A stretch of DNA of 64,000 nt from positions 1-64,000 of the forward strand of contig CAUEFX010000004.1 in the NCBI GenBank assembly GCA_958477465.1, read 5' to 3'. Made by a program: the position numbers and the translations under genes. Of this stretch, positions 41,900 to 49,993 are shown piece after piece (position 1 is the stretch's first letter; every line of letters starts with the position of its first letter). Below the pieces are notes generated by a model. It was not told where the DNA came from, did no database searches, and saw only the letters and a list, made by a program, of their open reading frames with translations. This stretch comes from an uncultured Bacteroides sp. Lineage in GTDB: Bacteria; Bacteroidota; Bacteroidia; Bacteroidales; Bacteroidaceae.

Positions 41900-41904
41900 T
41901 CAGC
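41801..41904. repeat. 22-bp tandem repeat, about 4.7 copies
   Basis: Units start at 41801, 41823, 41845, 41867 and 41889, each beginning AAGCACGGTCC or AAGCACCGTCC, with CATACAG-ACAT in the first three. An inverted half copy (GGTGCTTACTGCCGCC) precedes the array. The array abuts the stop codon of the transporter gene. Confidence 0.85.
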
Positions 41905-43498
41905 AAACCACTGTCGCTATAATCTGTATGAAAAGAATAAGGAAAACCATAGCTATGGGATAAACGGTGGCATAAGCTACACTCGGAATATTACTGTCCA
42001 CCATCGAATCGGCGGCAGCAAGTCCCGGCGTACTGGTCATTCCACCCGTAATGGTTCCCAACAGATCGAGTACATTGATTTTAAATACCAGGCGCCCCAC
42101 AAGCACCGCTATAAGCATAGGTACGATTGTAATAGCAGCCCCAACACCGAACAACAACAAGCCGCTTTCCTGAAAAGTGGCAACCAGGTTCTTTCCGGCG
42201 GAAGTACCCACTTCGGCAAGAAACAACAGCAGTCCCAACTGTCGCAACAGCTGATTGGCAGGACCGGACATAGACCATAGGATAGGTCCCGTCTTACCTA
42301 CTGCACTCAACATCAACGCCACCATCAATACGCCTCCTGTCAATCCCGGAGAAAAAGAGAGACTGTCGGAAAACGAGATATTGAGTTTACCGAACAAGAC
42401 CCCGAGCACAATCCCCATCGCAATAGGAAAGAAATCGGTATCCGACAGTTTCTTGGCGTCATTGCCCAACAGACGGGCTACTCCTTGGATACCTTCTTTC
42501 TCACCTACCACCATCAGCTTGTCTCCAAACTTCAAAGCCAAATCAGGAGACGGGGAAAGATCGATGCCGCTTCGGCGGACACGGGTCACCGTACACCCGA
42601 AGTTCCGTTGCAAGTTCAAATCCCCCAATTGCTTGTTGATCATATCTTTCTTGGTCAGCAGCAACGATTCTATTTCCTGTGTTTTATCCAAGGGCAGTTC
42701 TCCCTCTTCACGCTTACCGATCAGCACGGACAGCTGTTCCAAAGACCCTTCGCTGCCCACTGCCTGAATATAATCTCCTTCGCGGAGTACCGTATGCGCC
42801 GTAGGTATCGAAATTTCCTCGTCATGTTTCAAACGCGAGATAACCGCTCCCGTCATCGCACGGGCATTAATCTGCATCAGACTACGATTGAAAACACTTG
42901 GATTGGAAACACGGAAAATACAGGTATTCAGTTCCGGAAACTGTCCACGACGTTCTATTTCCAACCGACGTGCTTCCTGCTCAAGGTCGACACGCATTAT
43001 CTTAGGAAGCAATTTCACAAAGAGAATAACCCCGATCACACCAAACGGATAAGCAATGCCATAAGCGATGGATGCCGACGGAGAGTTCGTGCTGTCGATA
43101 GCCACGGCGAGGCCGGGCGTACTGGTAAGTGCCCCGGCAATCAGCCCCACCACACTGGGAGTGTCGATATCAAACAGATACTTCAAACCGATTGCCGTGA
43201 GAGAAGCCGAACAGATAATCAGCATTGTAATCAGAATCAATGTTTTCCCTTTGCTCCGAAAAGAATCGAAGAATCCGGGACCGGCCTGAATGCCAATGGT
43301 AAAAATGAAAAGCACCAAGCCGAAATTGCCTAACTCTTTAGGAATAACGACTCCGAAATGTCCGAAAAACAGAGCAATAAAAATTACCGCCGATACATCG
43401 AGCGATAGTCCCTTAATCTTAATTCTTCCCAACATGAAGCCTAATGCGACAATGAGAAAAAGTGCGAAATAAGAGGAGTTCAATAAATCAGTAAGCAT
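41900..43498 (-). CDS. AspT/YidE/YbjL-type membrane transporter with TrkA-C domains
   Basis: 532 residues from the ATG at 43498. Two halves of about five membrane segments each, both with the TPGLAVA or TPGLAAAD loop (LTSTPGLAVAIDSTN; MTSTPGLAAADSMVD), flank two cytoplasmic TrkA-C domains (residues about 200-370, with LREGDYIQAVGSE and LKFGDKLMVVGEK). This is the aspartate-alanine exchanger (AAE) family, whose few studied members exchange amino acids or dicarboxylates. The substrate is unknown. The longer frame from 43552 adds an implausible Pro/Tyr-rich tail. Confidence 0.87.
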   Translation of the reverse strand: MLTDLLNSSYFALFLIVALGFMLGRIKIKGLSLDVSAVIFIALFFGHFGVVIPKELGNFGLVLFIFTIGIQAGPGFFDSFRSKGKTLILITMLIICSASLTAIGLKYLFDIDTPSVVGLIAGALTSTPGLAVAIDSTNSPSASIAYGIAYPFGVIGVILFVKLLPKIMRVDLEQEARRLEIERRGQFPELNTCIFRVSNPSVFNRSLMQINARAMTGAVISRLKHDEEISIPTAHTVLREGDYIQAVGSEGSLEQLSVLIGKREEGELPLDKTQEIESLLLTKKDMINKQLGDLNLQRNFGCTVTRVRRSGIDLSPSPDLALKFGDKLMVVGEKEGIQGVARLLGNDAKKLSDTDFFPIAMGIVLGVLFGKLNISFSDSLSFSPGLTGGVLMVALMLSAVGKTGPILWSMSGPANQLLRQLGLLLFLAEVGTSAGKNLVATFQESGLLLFGVGAAITIVPMLIAVLVGRLVFKINVLDLLGTITGGMTSTPGLAAADSMVDSNIPSVAYATVYPIAMVFLILFIQIIATVVC

Positions 43499-43643
43499 AG
43501 GTTTATAAGGGTTTGTTGGTTTAGGCGGGTAAAGATACGTAAAAAGCCCCAATCAGCAAGATAGAGTGTTGGTTAAAACGCAACAATACGCATATATAGC
43601 AAAATACCTATAAATAGTGATTGACCTTTTTTTTGTCCATTCA

Positions 43644-43651
43644 TAACTTTG
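43644..43651 (+). promoter_or_regulatory. -7 box of a small membrane protein gene
   Basis: TAACTTTG with TTG (43621-43623) 20 bases upstream. The ATG at 43678 lies 26 bases downstream; a start at 43621 would lie within the promoter. Confidence 0.6.
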
Positions 43652-43677
43652 CACTGGAAAAAAAGAAACATGCAATT

Positions 43678-43953
43678 ATGGCTACCCCGTCAAAGACTCC
43701 CAAAAGGCAGTCGCACTATCGCAGAAATCTTATACTGCTACTTTCAATTCTGATTATCGGGATTGTCTGTATCAGTGTCTCGCTGACCATACACGACCCG
43801 GCCAATAATGACTGCCACTGCATCCAATGCCTGACTAATCACATTCCGGAGGATGGAGAATATCTCTATAACCGATACATGCCGCTCATCAGTTTTGTAT
43901 GGATCTTACTGATATTTCTGCCGATCTATTTTCTCAACCACAAAAAGAAATAA
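43678..43953 (+). CDS. small two-helix membrane protein with CHCIQC motif
   Basis: 91 residues from the ATG at 43678. A basic N-terminus is followed by a membrane segment (LILLLSILIIGIVCISVSL), an extracytoplasmic loop holding CHCIQC, and a second segment (ISFVWILLIFLPIYFL) with a lysine tail. The cysteine cluster could bind metal or form disulfides. I do not recognise the family. It has its own promoter and is divergent from the transporter gene. Confidence 0.6.
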   Translation: MATPSKTPKRQSHYRRNLILLLSILIIGIVCISVSLTIHDPANNDCHCIQCLTNHIPEDGEYLYNRYMPLISFVWILLIFLPIYFLNHKKK

Positions 43954-44025
43954 ACCGCATTATTGATATAAATCAAAAACTCACCAAAAAGATTTCTCTC
44001 TCTTCCCCACTTTCTGTTTTTTAAT

Positions 44026-44033
44026 TACCTTTG
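44026..44033 (+). promoter_or_regulatory. -7 box with a long leader
   Basis: TACCTTTG matches TAnnTTTG. The next ATG is at 44191, giving a leader of about 150 bases that includes a possible hairpin around GGCTCTCCTGACGGAGAA. Confidence 0.5.
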
Positions 44034-44190
44034 CCCGCAAAACAGCACTATTTGTCTTGAGAATAGATATTTTTCAGGAAATATTACCCAAAAATCTAAT
44101 AGTTGTGTTACAAACACCATTGTCTGGCTCTCCTGACGGAGAAACAGAAAAAAAGTATTTGGATTTAAGGATTGATAAAGAGAATAATTT

Positions 44191-44421
44191 ATGTCATCAA
44201 GCGAACAAGTAGAAGAAATATTCAGTACAGACAGCTGCCAGGTAACGGTTGCTCCTGAAGATACGATACAAACAGCCGCTACATATACTACAAGCACAGC
44301 AGCCCCCACACCGGTACGCAGAACATTCGAAGAACAAAAGCCCTTTATTTTTGTGATTGTCGGTTTTGCCGCCTTTTACATCATCGCCCTCATTATTGCC
44401 CGGGTTGTAAAAAATCATTAG
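44191..44421 (+). CDS. small single-helix membrane protein
   Basis: 76 residues. A Ser/Thr/Ala-rich hydrophilic half (residues 1-48) precedes a membrane segment (FIFVIVGFAAFYIIALIIA) and a short basic end (RVVKNH). No known domain. A promoter lies about 160 bases upstream. The codon use and hydrophobic segment make it credible as a gene, but function is unknown. Confidence 0.55.
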   Translation: MSSSEQVEEIFSTDSCQVTVAPEDTIQTAATYTTSTAAPTPVRRTFEEQKPFIFVIVGFAAFYIIALIIARVVKNH

Positions 44422-44520
44422 TACACTAAACTCAACTCTATATATAAAACAAGCCACCGGAATGATTACTAACAATATCATTCCGATGGCCGTCCCCTTT
44501 AAACACCTTTAAACAAAATG

Positions 44521-44571
44521 GAAAAAATATGCCTCTCCCTAACTAAACCAACTAACCCATAGAGGCATATT
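44521..44571 (-). terminator. terminator of the kdgK-eda operon
   Basis: ATATGCCTCT (44528-44537) pairs with AGAGGCATAT (44561-44570). On the minus strand the hairpin is followed by TTTTTTC. A second smaller hairpin, GAGGCTGATCACTCAGCCTC, lies at 44577-44596 nearer the gene. Confidence 0.75.
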
Positions 44572-44600
44572 TTGAGGAGGCTGATCACTCAGCCTCTTTT

Positions 44601-45269
44601 CTATTTACGGGCCTCAGCAATGTAACCCAATGCTTCAGCACATTTTGCTGTAACATAAGCCCAATCTTCTGCGGCTACTTTATCTTTCGGGAAGAGCTTA
44701 GAGCCCATACCTACACAGAATACACCGGCCTTAATCCAAGCGGTCAGATTCTCTTTTGTCGGTTCTACTCCGCCTGTCACCATCAATTTAGACCATGCCA
44801 TCGGAGCCATCAGACCTTTCACGAAGTTAGGACCATATACATCTCCCGGGAATACCTTACAAAGATCACAACCTACTTCCTGTGCAAAACCCACCTCGGA
44901 TACAGAGCCGCATCCCGGAGTATAAGGAACCAACCGGCGATTACATATCTTTGCTATCTCCGGATTGAACAACGGACCTACCACGAAATTAGCACCCAAC
45001 TGAATGTAAAGGGCTGCAGTAGCCGGATCAACAACAGATCCGATACCTATAGCCAGATCCGGGCACTCTTTGGCAGCAAACTTCACAATTTCGGCAAATA
45101 CTTCCTGAGCGAAATCGCCACGATTGGTAAATTCAAAAGCACGGACACCACCGTCATAACATGCTTTCACTACTTTCTTTGCCACTTCTGCATCTTTATG
45201 GTAGAATACAGGTACCATACCGGTTGAACCGATCTTGTCCAACACAGCTATTTTATCAAATCTTGCCAT
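44601..45269 (-). CDS. eda: KDPG aldolase (2-dehydro-3-deoxy-6-phosphogluconate aldolase)
   Basis: 222 residues. Cleaves KDPG to pyruvate and glyceraldehyde 3-phosphate, the last step of uronate degradation. The catalytic Glu is E46 in FEFTNRG and the Schiff-base Lys is K138 in CDLCKVFPGD. GIGSVVDP and VTGGVEPT are the usual substrate-binding loops. It lies 34 bases after kdgK on the same strand and is the second gene of a two-gene operon. A TTTACGATT-type repeat occupies the junction. Confidence 0.94.
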   Translation of the reverse strand: MARFDKIAVLDKIGSTGMVPVFYHKDAEVAKKVVKACYDGGVRAFEFTNRGDFAQEVFAEIVKFAAKECPDLAIGIGSVVDPATAALYIQLGANFVVGPLFNPEIAKICNRRLVPYTPGCGSVSEVGFAQEVGCDLCKVFPGDVYGPNFVKGLMAPMAWSKLMVTGGVEPTKENLTAWIKAGVFCVGMGSKLFPKDKVAAEDWAYVTAKCAEALGYIAEARK

Positions 45270-45303
45270 CTTATTTACAATTTAACGATTTATGATTTAC
45301 GAT

Positions 45304-46329
45304 TTAACGTTGAACGCGTCCGCTTGCATCTCCCCCGGCCAATGCTTCTACCTCTTCTACAGATACAAGATTGAAGTCACCGTTGATTGTATGTTTCAAA
45401 GCAGAAGCAGCTACCGCAAATTCAAGAGCCGCGCCCTGATCGGACATCGTCATCAAACCGTGAATGATACCGCCGGAGAATGAATCGCCACCACCTACAC
45501 GGTCAATGATCGGATTGATATCGTAACGTTTTGAAGTATAGAACTCCTGTCCGTTATAAATCATCGCTTTCCAGCCGTTATGAGTAGCAGAGAAAGACTC
45601 GCGCAAAGTAGATATTACATATTTAAATCCGAATTCTTTCATCATCTGCTGGAAAATACCTTTGTAACCTTCAGCATCGGTATGACCGGCTTCAACATCA
45701 GCATCCGGTTTGAAGCCCAGACAAAGCTCAGCATCTTCCTCGTTACCGATACATACATCCACATACTTCATCAACGGTTTCATGATAGACTGTGCTTTCT
45801 CCTTTGTCCACAATTTCTTGCGGAAGTTCAAGTCTACAGAAACAGTCACGCCGTGACGTTTAGCAGCTTCGCAGGCCAAACGGGTCAGTTCAGCGGCTTT
45901 GTCAGAAATAGCCGGAGTGATGCCGGACCAGTGGAACCAGTCGGCTCCTTCCATAATAGCATCAAAATCAAAATCAGAAGCATCTGCTTCAGCAATAGAA
46001 GAGTGAGCACGGTCATAGATTACCTTACTTGGACGCATAGAAGCTCCTGTCTCAAGATAATAAATACCTACGCGATCACCGCCACGGGCTATAAAGTCTG
46101 TTTTAACACCATATTTGCGCAAAGCATTTACAGCTGACTGACCAATTTCGTGTTTAGGCAATTTAGATACGAAGTATGCATCGTGACCATAATTTGCACA
46201 ACTTACAGCAACGTTAGCTTCACCACCACCGTATACAACATCAAAAGAATCGGATTGAACAAAACGGGTGTTACCCGGAGTTGATAATCTAAGCATGATT
46301 TCGCCTAACGTAACGACTTTCTTTCCCAT
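45304..46329 (-). CDS. kdgK: 2-dehydro-3-deoxygluconokinase
   Basis: 341 residues of the PfkB sugar-kinase family. It phosphorylates KDG with ATP to give KDPG. Visible features: the N-terminal GEIMLRLSTPGNTRF and YGGGEANVAVSCANYG sugar-binding segment, the YYLETGASMRPSKVIYDRAHS region, and the C-terminal RVGGGDSFSGGIIHGL motif with the catalytic Asp. Neighbours eda and uxaA supply the next and previous steps. Its promoter is overlapped by an operator-like site (46457-46474), so the LacI-type regulator next door probably represses it. Confidence 0.94.
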   Translation of the reverse strand: MGKKVVTLGEIMLRLSTPGNTRFVQSDSFDVVYGGGEANVAVSCANYGHDAYFVSKLPKHEIGQSAVNALRKYGVKTDFIARGGDRVGIYYLETGASMRPSKVIYDRAHSSIAEADASDFDFDAIMEGADWFHWSGITPAISDKAAELTRLACEAAKRHGVTVSVDLNFRKKLWTKEKAQSIMKPLMKYVDVCIGNEEDAELCLGFKPDADVEAGHTDAEGYKGIFQQMMKEFGFKYVISTLRESFSATHNGWKAMIYNGQEFYTSKRYDINPIIDRVGGGDSFSGGIIHGLMTMSDQGAALEFAVAASALKHTINGDFNLVSVEEVEALAGGDASGRVQR

Positions 46330-46456
46330 AATTCTATGTTTTAATGAAATAAGTAATTAATATTATAAGTTTCAATTTATCATTTAAAGCTGTTTTTATA
46401 GCTTAACCCACTGATACCATGCGTTGTAATACATCATCCATCACATATCACACGGC

Positions 46457-46474
46457 TTTCGTGTACGGGCACAA
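46457..46474. promoter_or_regulatory. operator-like site at the kdgK promoter
   Basis: TTCGTGTACGGGCACAAA resembles the palindrome at 46541-46556; both fit GTGTnCGnGCACAA. It overlaps the -7 box (46472-46479, minus strand TATCTTTG) and the predicted start of transcription of kdgK. Confidence 0.6.
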
Positions 46475-46479
46475 AGATA
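46472..46479 (-). promoter_or_regulatory. -7 box of the kdgK-eda operon
   Basis: Minus-strand TATCTTTG, with TTTG (in CAATTTTTGT, complement of 46497-46506) about 19 bases upstream. Confidence 0.65.
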
Positions 46480-46509
46480 CAATAATTTTCGTAATTACAA
46501 AAATTGTTA

Positions 46510-46517
46510 TATATTTG
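46510..46517 (+). promoter_or_regulatory. -7 box of the LacI-type regulator gene
   Basis: TATATTTG matches TAnnTTTG; the predicted start of transcription is near 46524, followed by an operator-like palindrome. Confidence 0.6.
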
Positions 46518-46540
46518 TGTCGAAAATATTAATATTATTA

Positions 46541-46556
46541 TTGTGTGCGAGCACAA
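46541..46556. promoter_or_regulatory. LacI-type operator candidate in the regulator leader
   Basis: TTGTGTGCGAGCACAA is a near-perfect palindrome (TTGTG and CACAA outer arms) located between the promoter and the ATG of the regulator gene, as expected for autorepression. Confidence 0.6.
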
Positions 46557-46588
46557 CATTATTATTTACCATTGGATGATCTATAACA

Positions 46589-47653
46589 ATGAATAAGCTA
46601 CCTGACAGAATTAGAATCAAAGATATCGCCCGTTTGGCCGATGTATCAGTAGGCACTGTAGACCGTGTCATTCATGGCCGCAGCGGAGTTTCGGAAGCAA
46701 GCCGGAAACGGGTTGAAGAGATTCTCAAACAATTGGACTATCAACCCAATATGTATGCCAGTGCACTTGCATCCAACAAAAAATACACTTTCGCCTGCCT
46801 TTTGCCCCAGCATTTGGAGGGAGAATACTGGACCGACGTAGAAAAAGGGATCAGCAAAGCCTTGAGTGCCTATTCAGATTTCAACACCACAGTAAAAACC
46901 ACCTATTACGACCCATACGATTACCACTCTTTCGTCGATGCCAGCAATGAGATCGTTGCACAGCATCCGGATGGAGTGATGGTGGCTCCTACCATACTTG
47001 AATATACCAAGATATTCATAGAGCAACTGACGGAACTGGATATACCTTATATATATATAGACTCTAACATAAAAGAGATACCGCCGTTGGCCTTCTTCGG
47101 TCAGAACTCCCGCCAAAGCGGATATTTTGCTGCACGTATGCTGATGCTACTCGCAAGAGATGAGAAAGAAATCGTAATCTTCCGCAAGATACACGAAGGC
47201 ATTGTCGGTTCCAATCAGCAGGAAAACAGAGAAATAGGATTCAGACAATACATGAAAGAACATCATCCATCGTGTCACATTCTGGAACTCGACCTTCGCG
47301 CCGAACGAAATGATGAAGACACTCTCATGCTCGACACTTTCTTCCAGCAGCATCCTACTGTACGCAATGGAATTACATTCAATTCCAAAGTATATATCAT
47401 CGGTGAATACCTGTTGAACCGCGAAAAGAGTAATTTCAATCTCATCGGCTATGACCTTTTAGAACGGAATGTCGCTTGTCTGAAACAGGGCAGTGTCTAT
47501 TTTCTCATTGCACAACAGCCCGAACTGCAAGGATATAACGGTATTAAAGCATTATGCGACCACCTCATTTTCAAGAAAGAGGTAAATTGTATCAATTATA
47601 TGCCCATCGACCTGCTGACGGTGGAGACAATCGACTATTACAGCAACAAGTAA
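46589..47653 (+). CDS. LacI-family regulator of uronate genes
   Basis: 354 residues. The N-terminal helix-turn-helix and hinge are clear (IKDIARLADVSVGTVDRVIH, then SEASRKRVEEILKQLDYQPN). The rest is a periplasmic-binding-protein-like sensor domain (ADGVMV-type segment HPDGVMVAPTILEYTK, later NLIGYDLLERN). It is divergent from kdgK-eda and 32 bases upstream of uxaA. Two operator-like palindromes lie between it and kdgK. The inducer is probably a pathway intermediate such as KDG or altronate (inference). Confidence 0.9.
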   Translation: MNKLPDRIRIKDIARLADVSVGTVDRVIHGRSGVSEASRKRVEEILKQLDYQPNMYASALASNKKYTFACLLPQHLEGEYWTDVEKGISKALSAYSDFNTTVKTTYYDPYDYHSFVDASNEIVAQHPDGVMVAPTILEYTKIFIEQLTELDIPYIYIDSNIKEIPPLAFFGQNSRQSGYFAARMLMLLARDEKEIVIFRKIHEGIVGSNQQENREIGFRQYMKEHHPSCHILELDLRAERNDEDTLMLDTFFQQHPTVRNGITFNSKVYIIGEYLLNREKSNFNLIGYDLLERNVACLKQGSVYFLIAQQPELQGYNGIKALCDHLIFKKEVNCINYMPIDLLTVETIDYYSNK

Positions 47654-47685
47654 AGGGATTTACGATTATAAATAAAAAGGACATC

Positions 47686-49176
47686 ATGGAAACAAAGTTT
47701 TTAAAAATCAACCCTGCCGACAATGTAGCCGTAGCTATTGTCAACCTGCCTGCAGGAGAAAGTCTTTCAGTAGACGGTATCAACATCACCCTGAATGAAG
47801 ATGTGCCCGCCGGACATAAATTTGCCTTGAAAGATTTCGTCGAAGGAGAAGATATTATCAAATACGGTTATCCCATCGGACATGCCAAAATGGCGAAAAA
47901 GCAAGGCGACTGGATGAATGAAAACAACATAAAGACCAATCTTGTAGGAGTTTTAGAATATACCTATCATCCGATACAGGTTTCACTCGATATACCCCGA
48001 AAAGACCTCACATTCAAGGGCTATCGCCGCAAAAACGGAGATGTAGGTATACGTAATGAGATATGGATCATCCCCACTGTAGGTTGTGTAAACGGCATCA
48101 TCAACCAATTGGCTGAAGGACTGCGTCATGAGACAGAAGGTAAAGGGGTAGATGCGATCGTAGCCTTTCCTCACAACTATGGCTGTTCGCAGCTGGGCGA
48201 TGACCACGAAAACACCAAAAAGATCCTTCGTGACATGGTGCTTCATCCCAATGCCGGTGCCGTATTAGTTGTCGGACTGGGATGCGAAAACAATCAACCG
48301 GATGTATTCCGCGAATTCTTGGGCGATTACGATCAGGACCGCGTAAAGTTCATGGTCACCCAGAAAGTAGGTGATGAATATGAAGAAGGAATGGACATTC
48401 TTCGTGAATTATACGCCAAAGCGGTTAAAGACGAACGTACCGAAATCCCCCTGTCAGAATTGCGCGTAGGGTTAAAATGCGGTGGTTCCGACGGTTTCTC
48501 CGGTATCACGGCCAATCCGCTATTGGGTATGTTCTCCGACTTCCTCATTGCACAAGGAGGAACCAGCGTATTGACGGAAGTTCCGGAGATGTTTGGTGCA
48601 GAAACAATTCTCATGAACCGTTGCCGCAACAAAGAGTTGTTCGAACAGACTGTCAAGCTGATCAATGACTTCAAAGAATACTTCCTGTCGCATGGTGAGC
48701 CTGTAGGCGAAAACCCGTCACCTGGAAATAAAGCCGGTGGTATTTCTACTTTAGAGGACAAAGCCCTGGGATGTACACAGAAATGCGGAAAAAGCTATGT
48801 AGAAGGTGTGTTATCCTACGGAGAACGTTTACAGGTCAAAGGGCTGAACTTGCTGTCGGCTCCCGGAAATGACCTGGTTGCTGCTACCGCATTAGCTTCT
48901 TGTGGCTGCCACATGGTATTATTCACCACCGGACGTGGAACTCCTTTCGGTACTTACGTCCCCACCATGAAGATATCCACCAATTCTACTCTGGCAAAGA
49001 ACAAACCGGGATGGATCGATTTCAATGCCGGTGTGATTGTTGAGAATGAACCGATGGATAAAACCTGTGAGCGCTTCATCGATTATGTCATTAAAGTGGC
49101 AAGTGGAGAGTTCGTCAACAACGAGAAGAAAGGGTATCGTGAAATTGCCATATTCAAGACAGGAGTAACGCTGTAA
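47686..49176 (+). CDS. uxaA: altronate dehydratase
   Basis: 496 residues from the ATG at 47686; the longer frame from 47554 overlaps the regulator gene. Converts D-altronate to 2-dehydro-3-deoxygluconate, the substrate of KdgK. The N-terminal SAF domain spans residues about 10-80 (NVAVAIVNLPAGESL ... DVPAGHKFALKDF). The UxaA C-terminal part holds GYRRKNGDVGIRNEIWIIPT, FPHNYGCSQLGDD, LKCGGSDGFSG and CTQKCGKS; the cysteines are candidates for binding the iron cofactor. UxaB and UxaC must lie elsewhere. A TTTACGATT repeat copy lies just upstream. Confidence 0.93.
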   Translation: METKFLKINPADNVAVAIVNLPAGESLSVDGINITLNEDVPAGHKFALKDFVEGEDIIKYGYPIGHAKMAKKQGDWMNENNIKTNLVGVLEYTYHPIQVSLDIPRKDLTFKGYRRKNGDVGIRNEIWIIPTVGCVNGIINQLAEGLRHETEGKGVDAIVAFPHNYGCSQLGDDHENTKKILRDMVLHPNAGAVLVVGLGCENNQPDVFREFLGDYDQDRVKFMVTQKVGDEYEEGMDILRELYAKAVKDERTEIPLSELRVGLKCGGSDGFSGITANPLLGMFSDFLIAQGGTSVLTEVPEMFGAETILMNRCRNKELFEQTVKLINDFKEYFLSHGEPVGENPSPGNKAGGISTLEDKALGCTQKCGKSYVEGVLSYGERLQVKGLNLLSAPGNDLVAATALASCGCHMVLFTTGRGTPFGTYVPTMKISTNSTLAKNKPGWIDFNAGVIVENEPMDKTCERFIDYVIKVASGEFVNNEKKGYREIAIFKTGVTL

Positions 49177-49200
49177 AACAGGACTCAGAAATTAAATATA

Positions 49201-49281
49201 GTCAGTAGCCGATAGCCGGAATCTACTCAGCATGCTCATTGCATGCCGTATGGATTTCGGCTATCGGCTACTGACTTTTTT
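49201..49281 (+). terminator. terminator after uxaA
   Basis: Perfect 18-bp arms, GTCAGTAGCCGATAGCCG (49201-49218) and CGGCTATCGGCTACTGAC (49258-49275), followed by TTTTTT. The loop contains a smaller hairpin formed by two GCATGC copies. Confidence 0.9.
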
Positions 49282-49571
49282 AATGAATGACTATAACTTA
49301 CACAGGAAACCATACGGGATAAAACCATACCGAATTCCACAGAACCTAAAACAGACAAAAGACACAAAATACACCAATAAAGTGACACAATTTTCAAATA
49401 TAACGATTTATACTAACATACACTTTGATCAAAAAGCAGCAAATAGAGCAAAAAGTGCATAAAAGAATGAATAAAATGCACTCTTTTTGCATATTTTTAC
49501 ACAAAAGAGGATAGATATGCACTTTATCCCGACTGATTTATCCGGTTTTCTTCGAGAGAAAATTTCAGTTC

Positions 49572-49602
49572 CTCGTAGAGGAACGAGTTGTTCCTCTACG
49601 AG
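49572..49602. repeat. perfect 13-bp hairpin
   Basis: CTCGTAGAGGAAC (49572-49584) and GTTCCTCTACGAG (49590-49602) with a five-base loop. No T-run follows, so it is not a standard terminator. Related fragments (TCGAGAG, CTCTTGTAGAAG) lie nearby. Confidence 0.7.
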
Positions 49603-49957
49603 AAACTATAAGAGTCTCTAGGAGGAAGGTGTGTTTTCTCTTGTAGAAGCCGTTTTTTACGCTAATAGCTGATGGAAGTCAGACTGTTTTGAAAAAGAAT
49701 AAAGGATGATATATACGCATTTTTAAGACAAGCCGAAAGCAAAACATCCAAAAGACTATCATAACAACAGCCAATCATCCATATCAATGTCCTTTTAGAA
49801 TATCCAATATAGGAATGCAGAAGATTTTTAGTATCAACAAGCTCTCCTGCCTTAATAAACGGATTCTTCAAAAACAAAAATACCATATTGACATTTTGTA
49901 AAAGACACTCCCGCCTTTTCGTATGAAGTCCGGTCATGTATTTCTATTTCAAATTCG

Positions 49958-49965
49958 TATCTTTG
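49958..49965 (+). promoter_or_regulatory. -7 box of nhaC
   Basis: TATCTTTG matches TAnnTTTG, 29 bases before the ATG. Confidence 0.6.
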
Positions 49966-49993
49966 CACTCCGAATACAAGTACAACTCAAAGA

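Larger units (their letters stand above)
49177..49993. other. 0.8-kb intergenic region with several hairpins
   Basis: No convincing gene. It holds the uxaA terminator (49201-49281), an imperfect inverted repeat around 49429-49491 (GCAAAAAGTGCA against TGCACTCTTTTTGC), a perfect 13-bp hairpin at 49572-49602 and the nhaC promoter (49958-49965). The minus-strand frame at 49662-49937 (91 codons) shows no family features and is not called. Confidence 0.6.

Noticed and set aside
41801..41904. CRISPR array
   Set aside because: 22-bp units are contiguous, without spacers.
49662..49937. 91-codon minus-strand frame in the uxaA-nhaC gap
   Set aside because: No promoter box, no recognisable domain, and composition unlike neighbouring genes.
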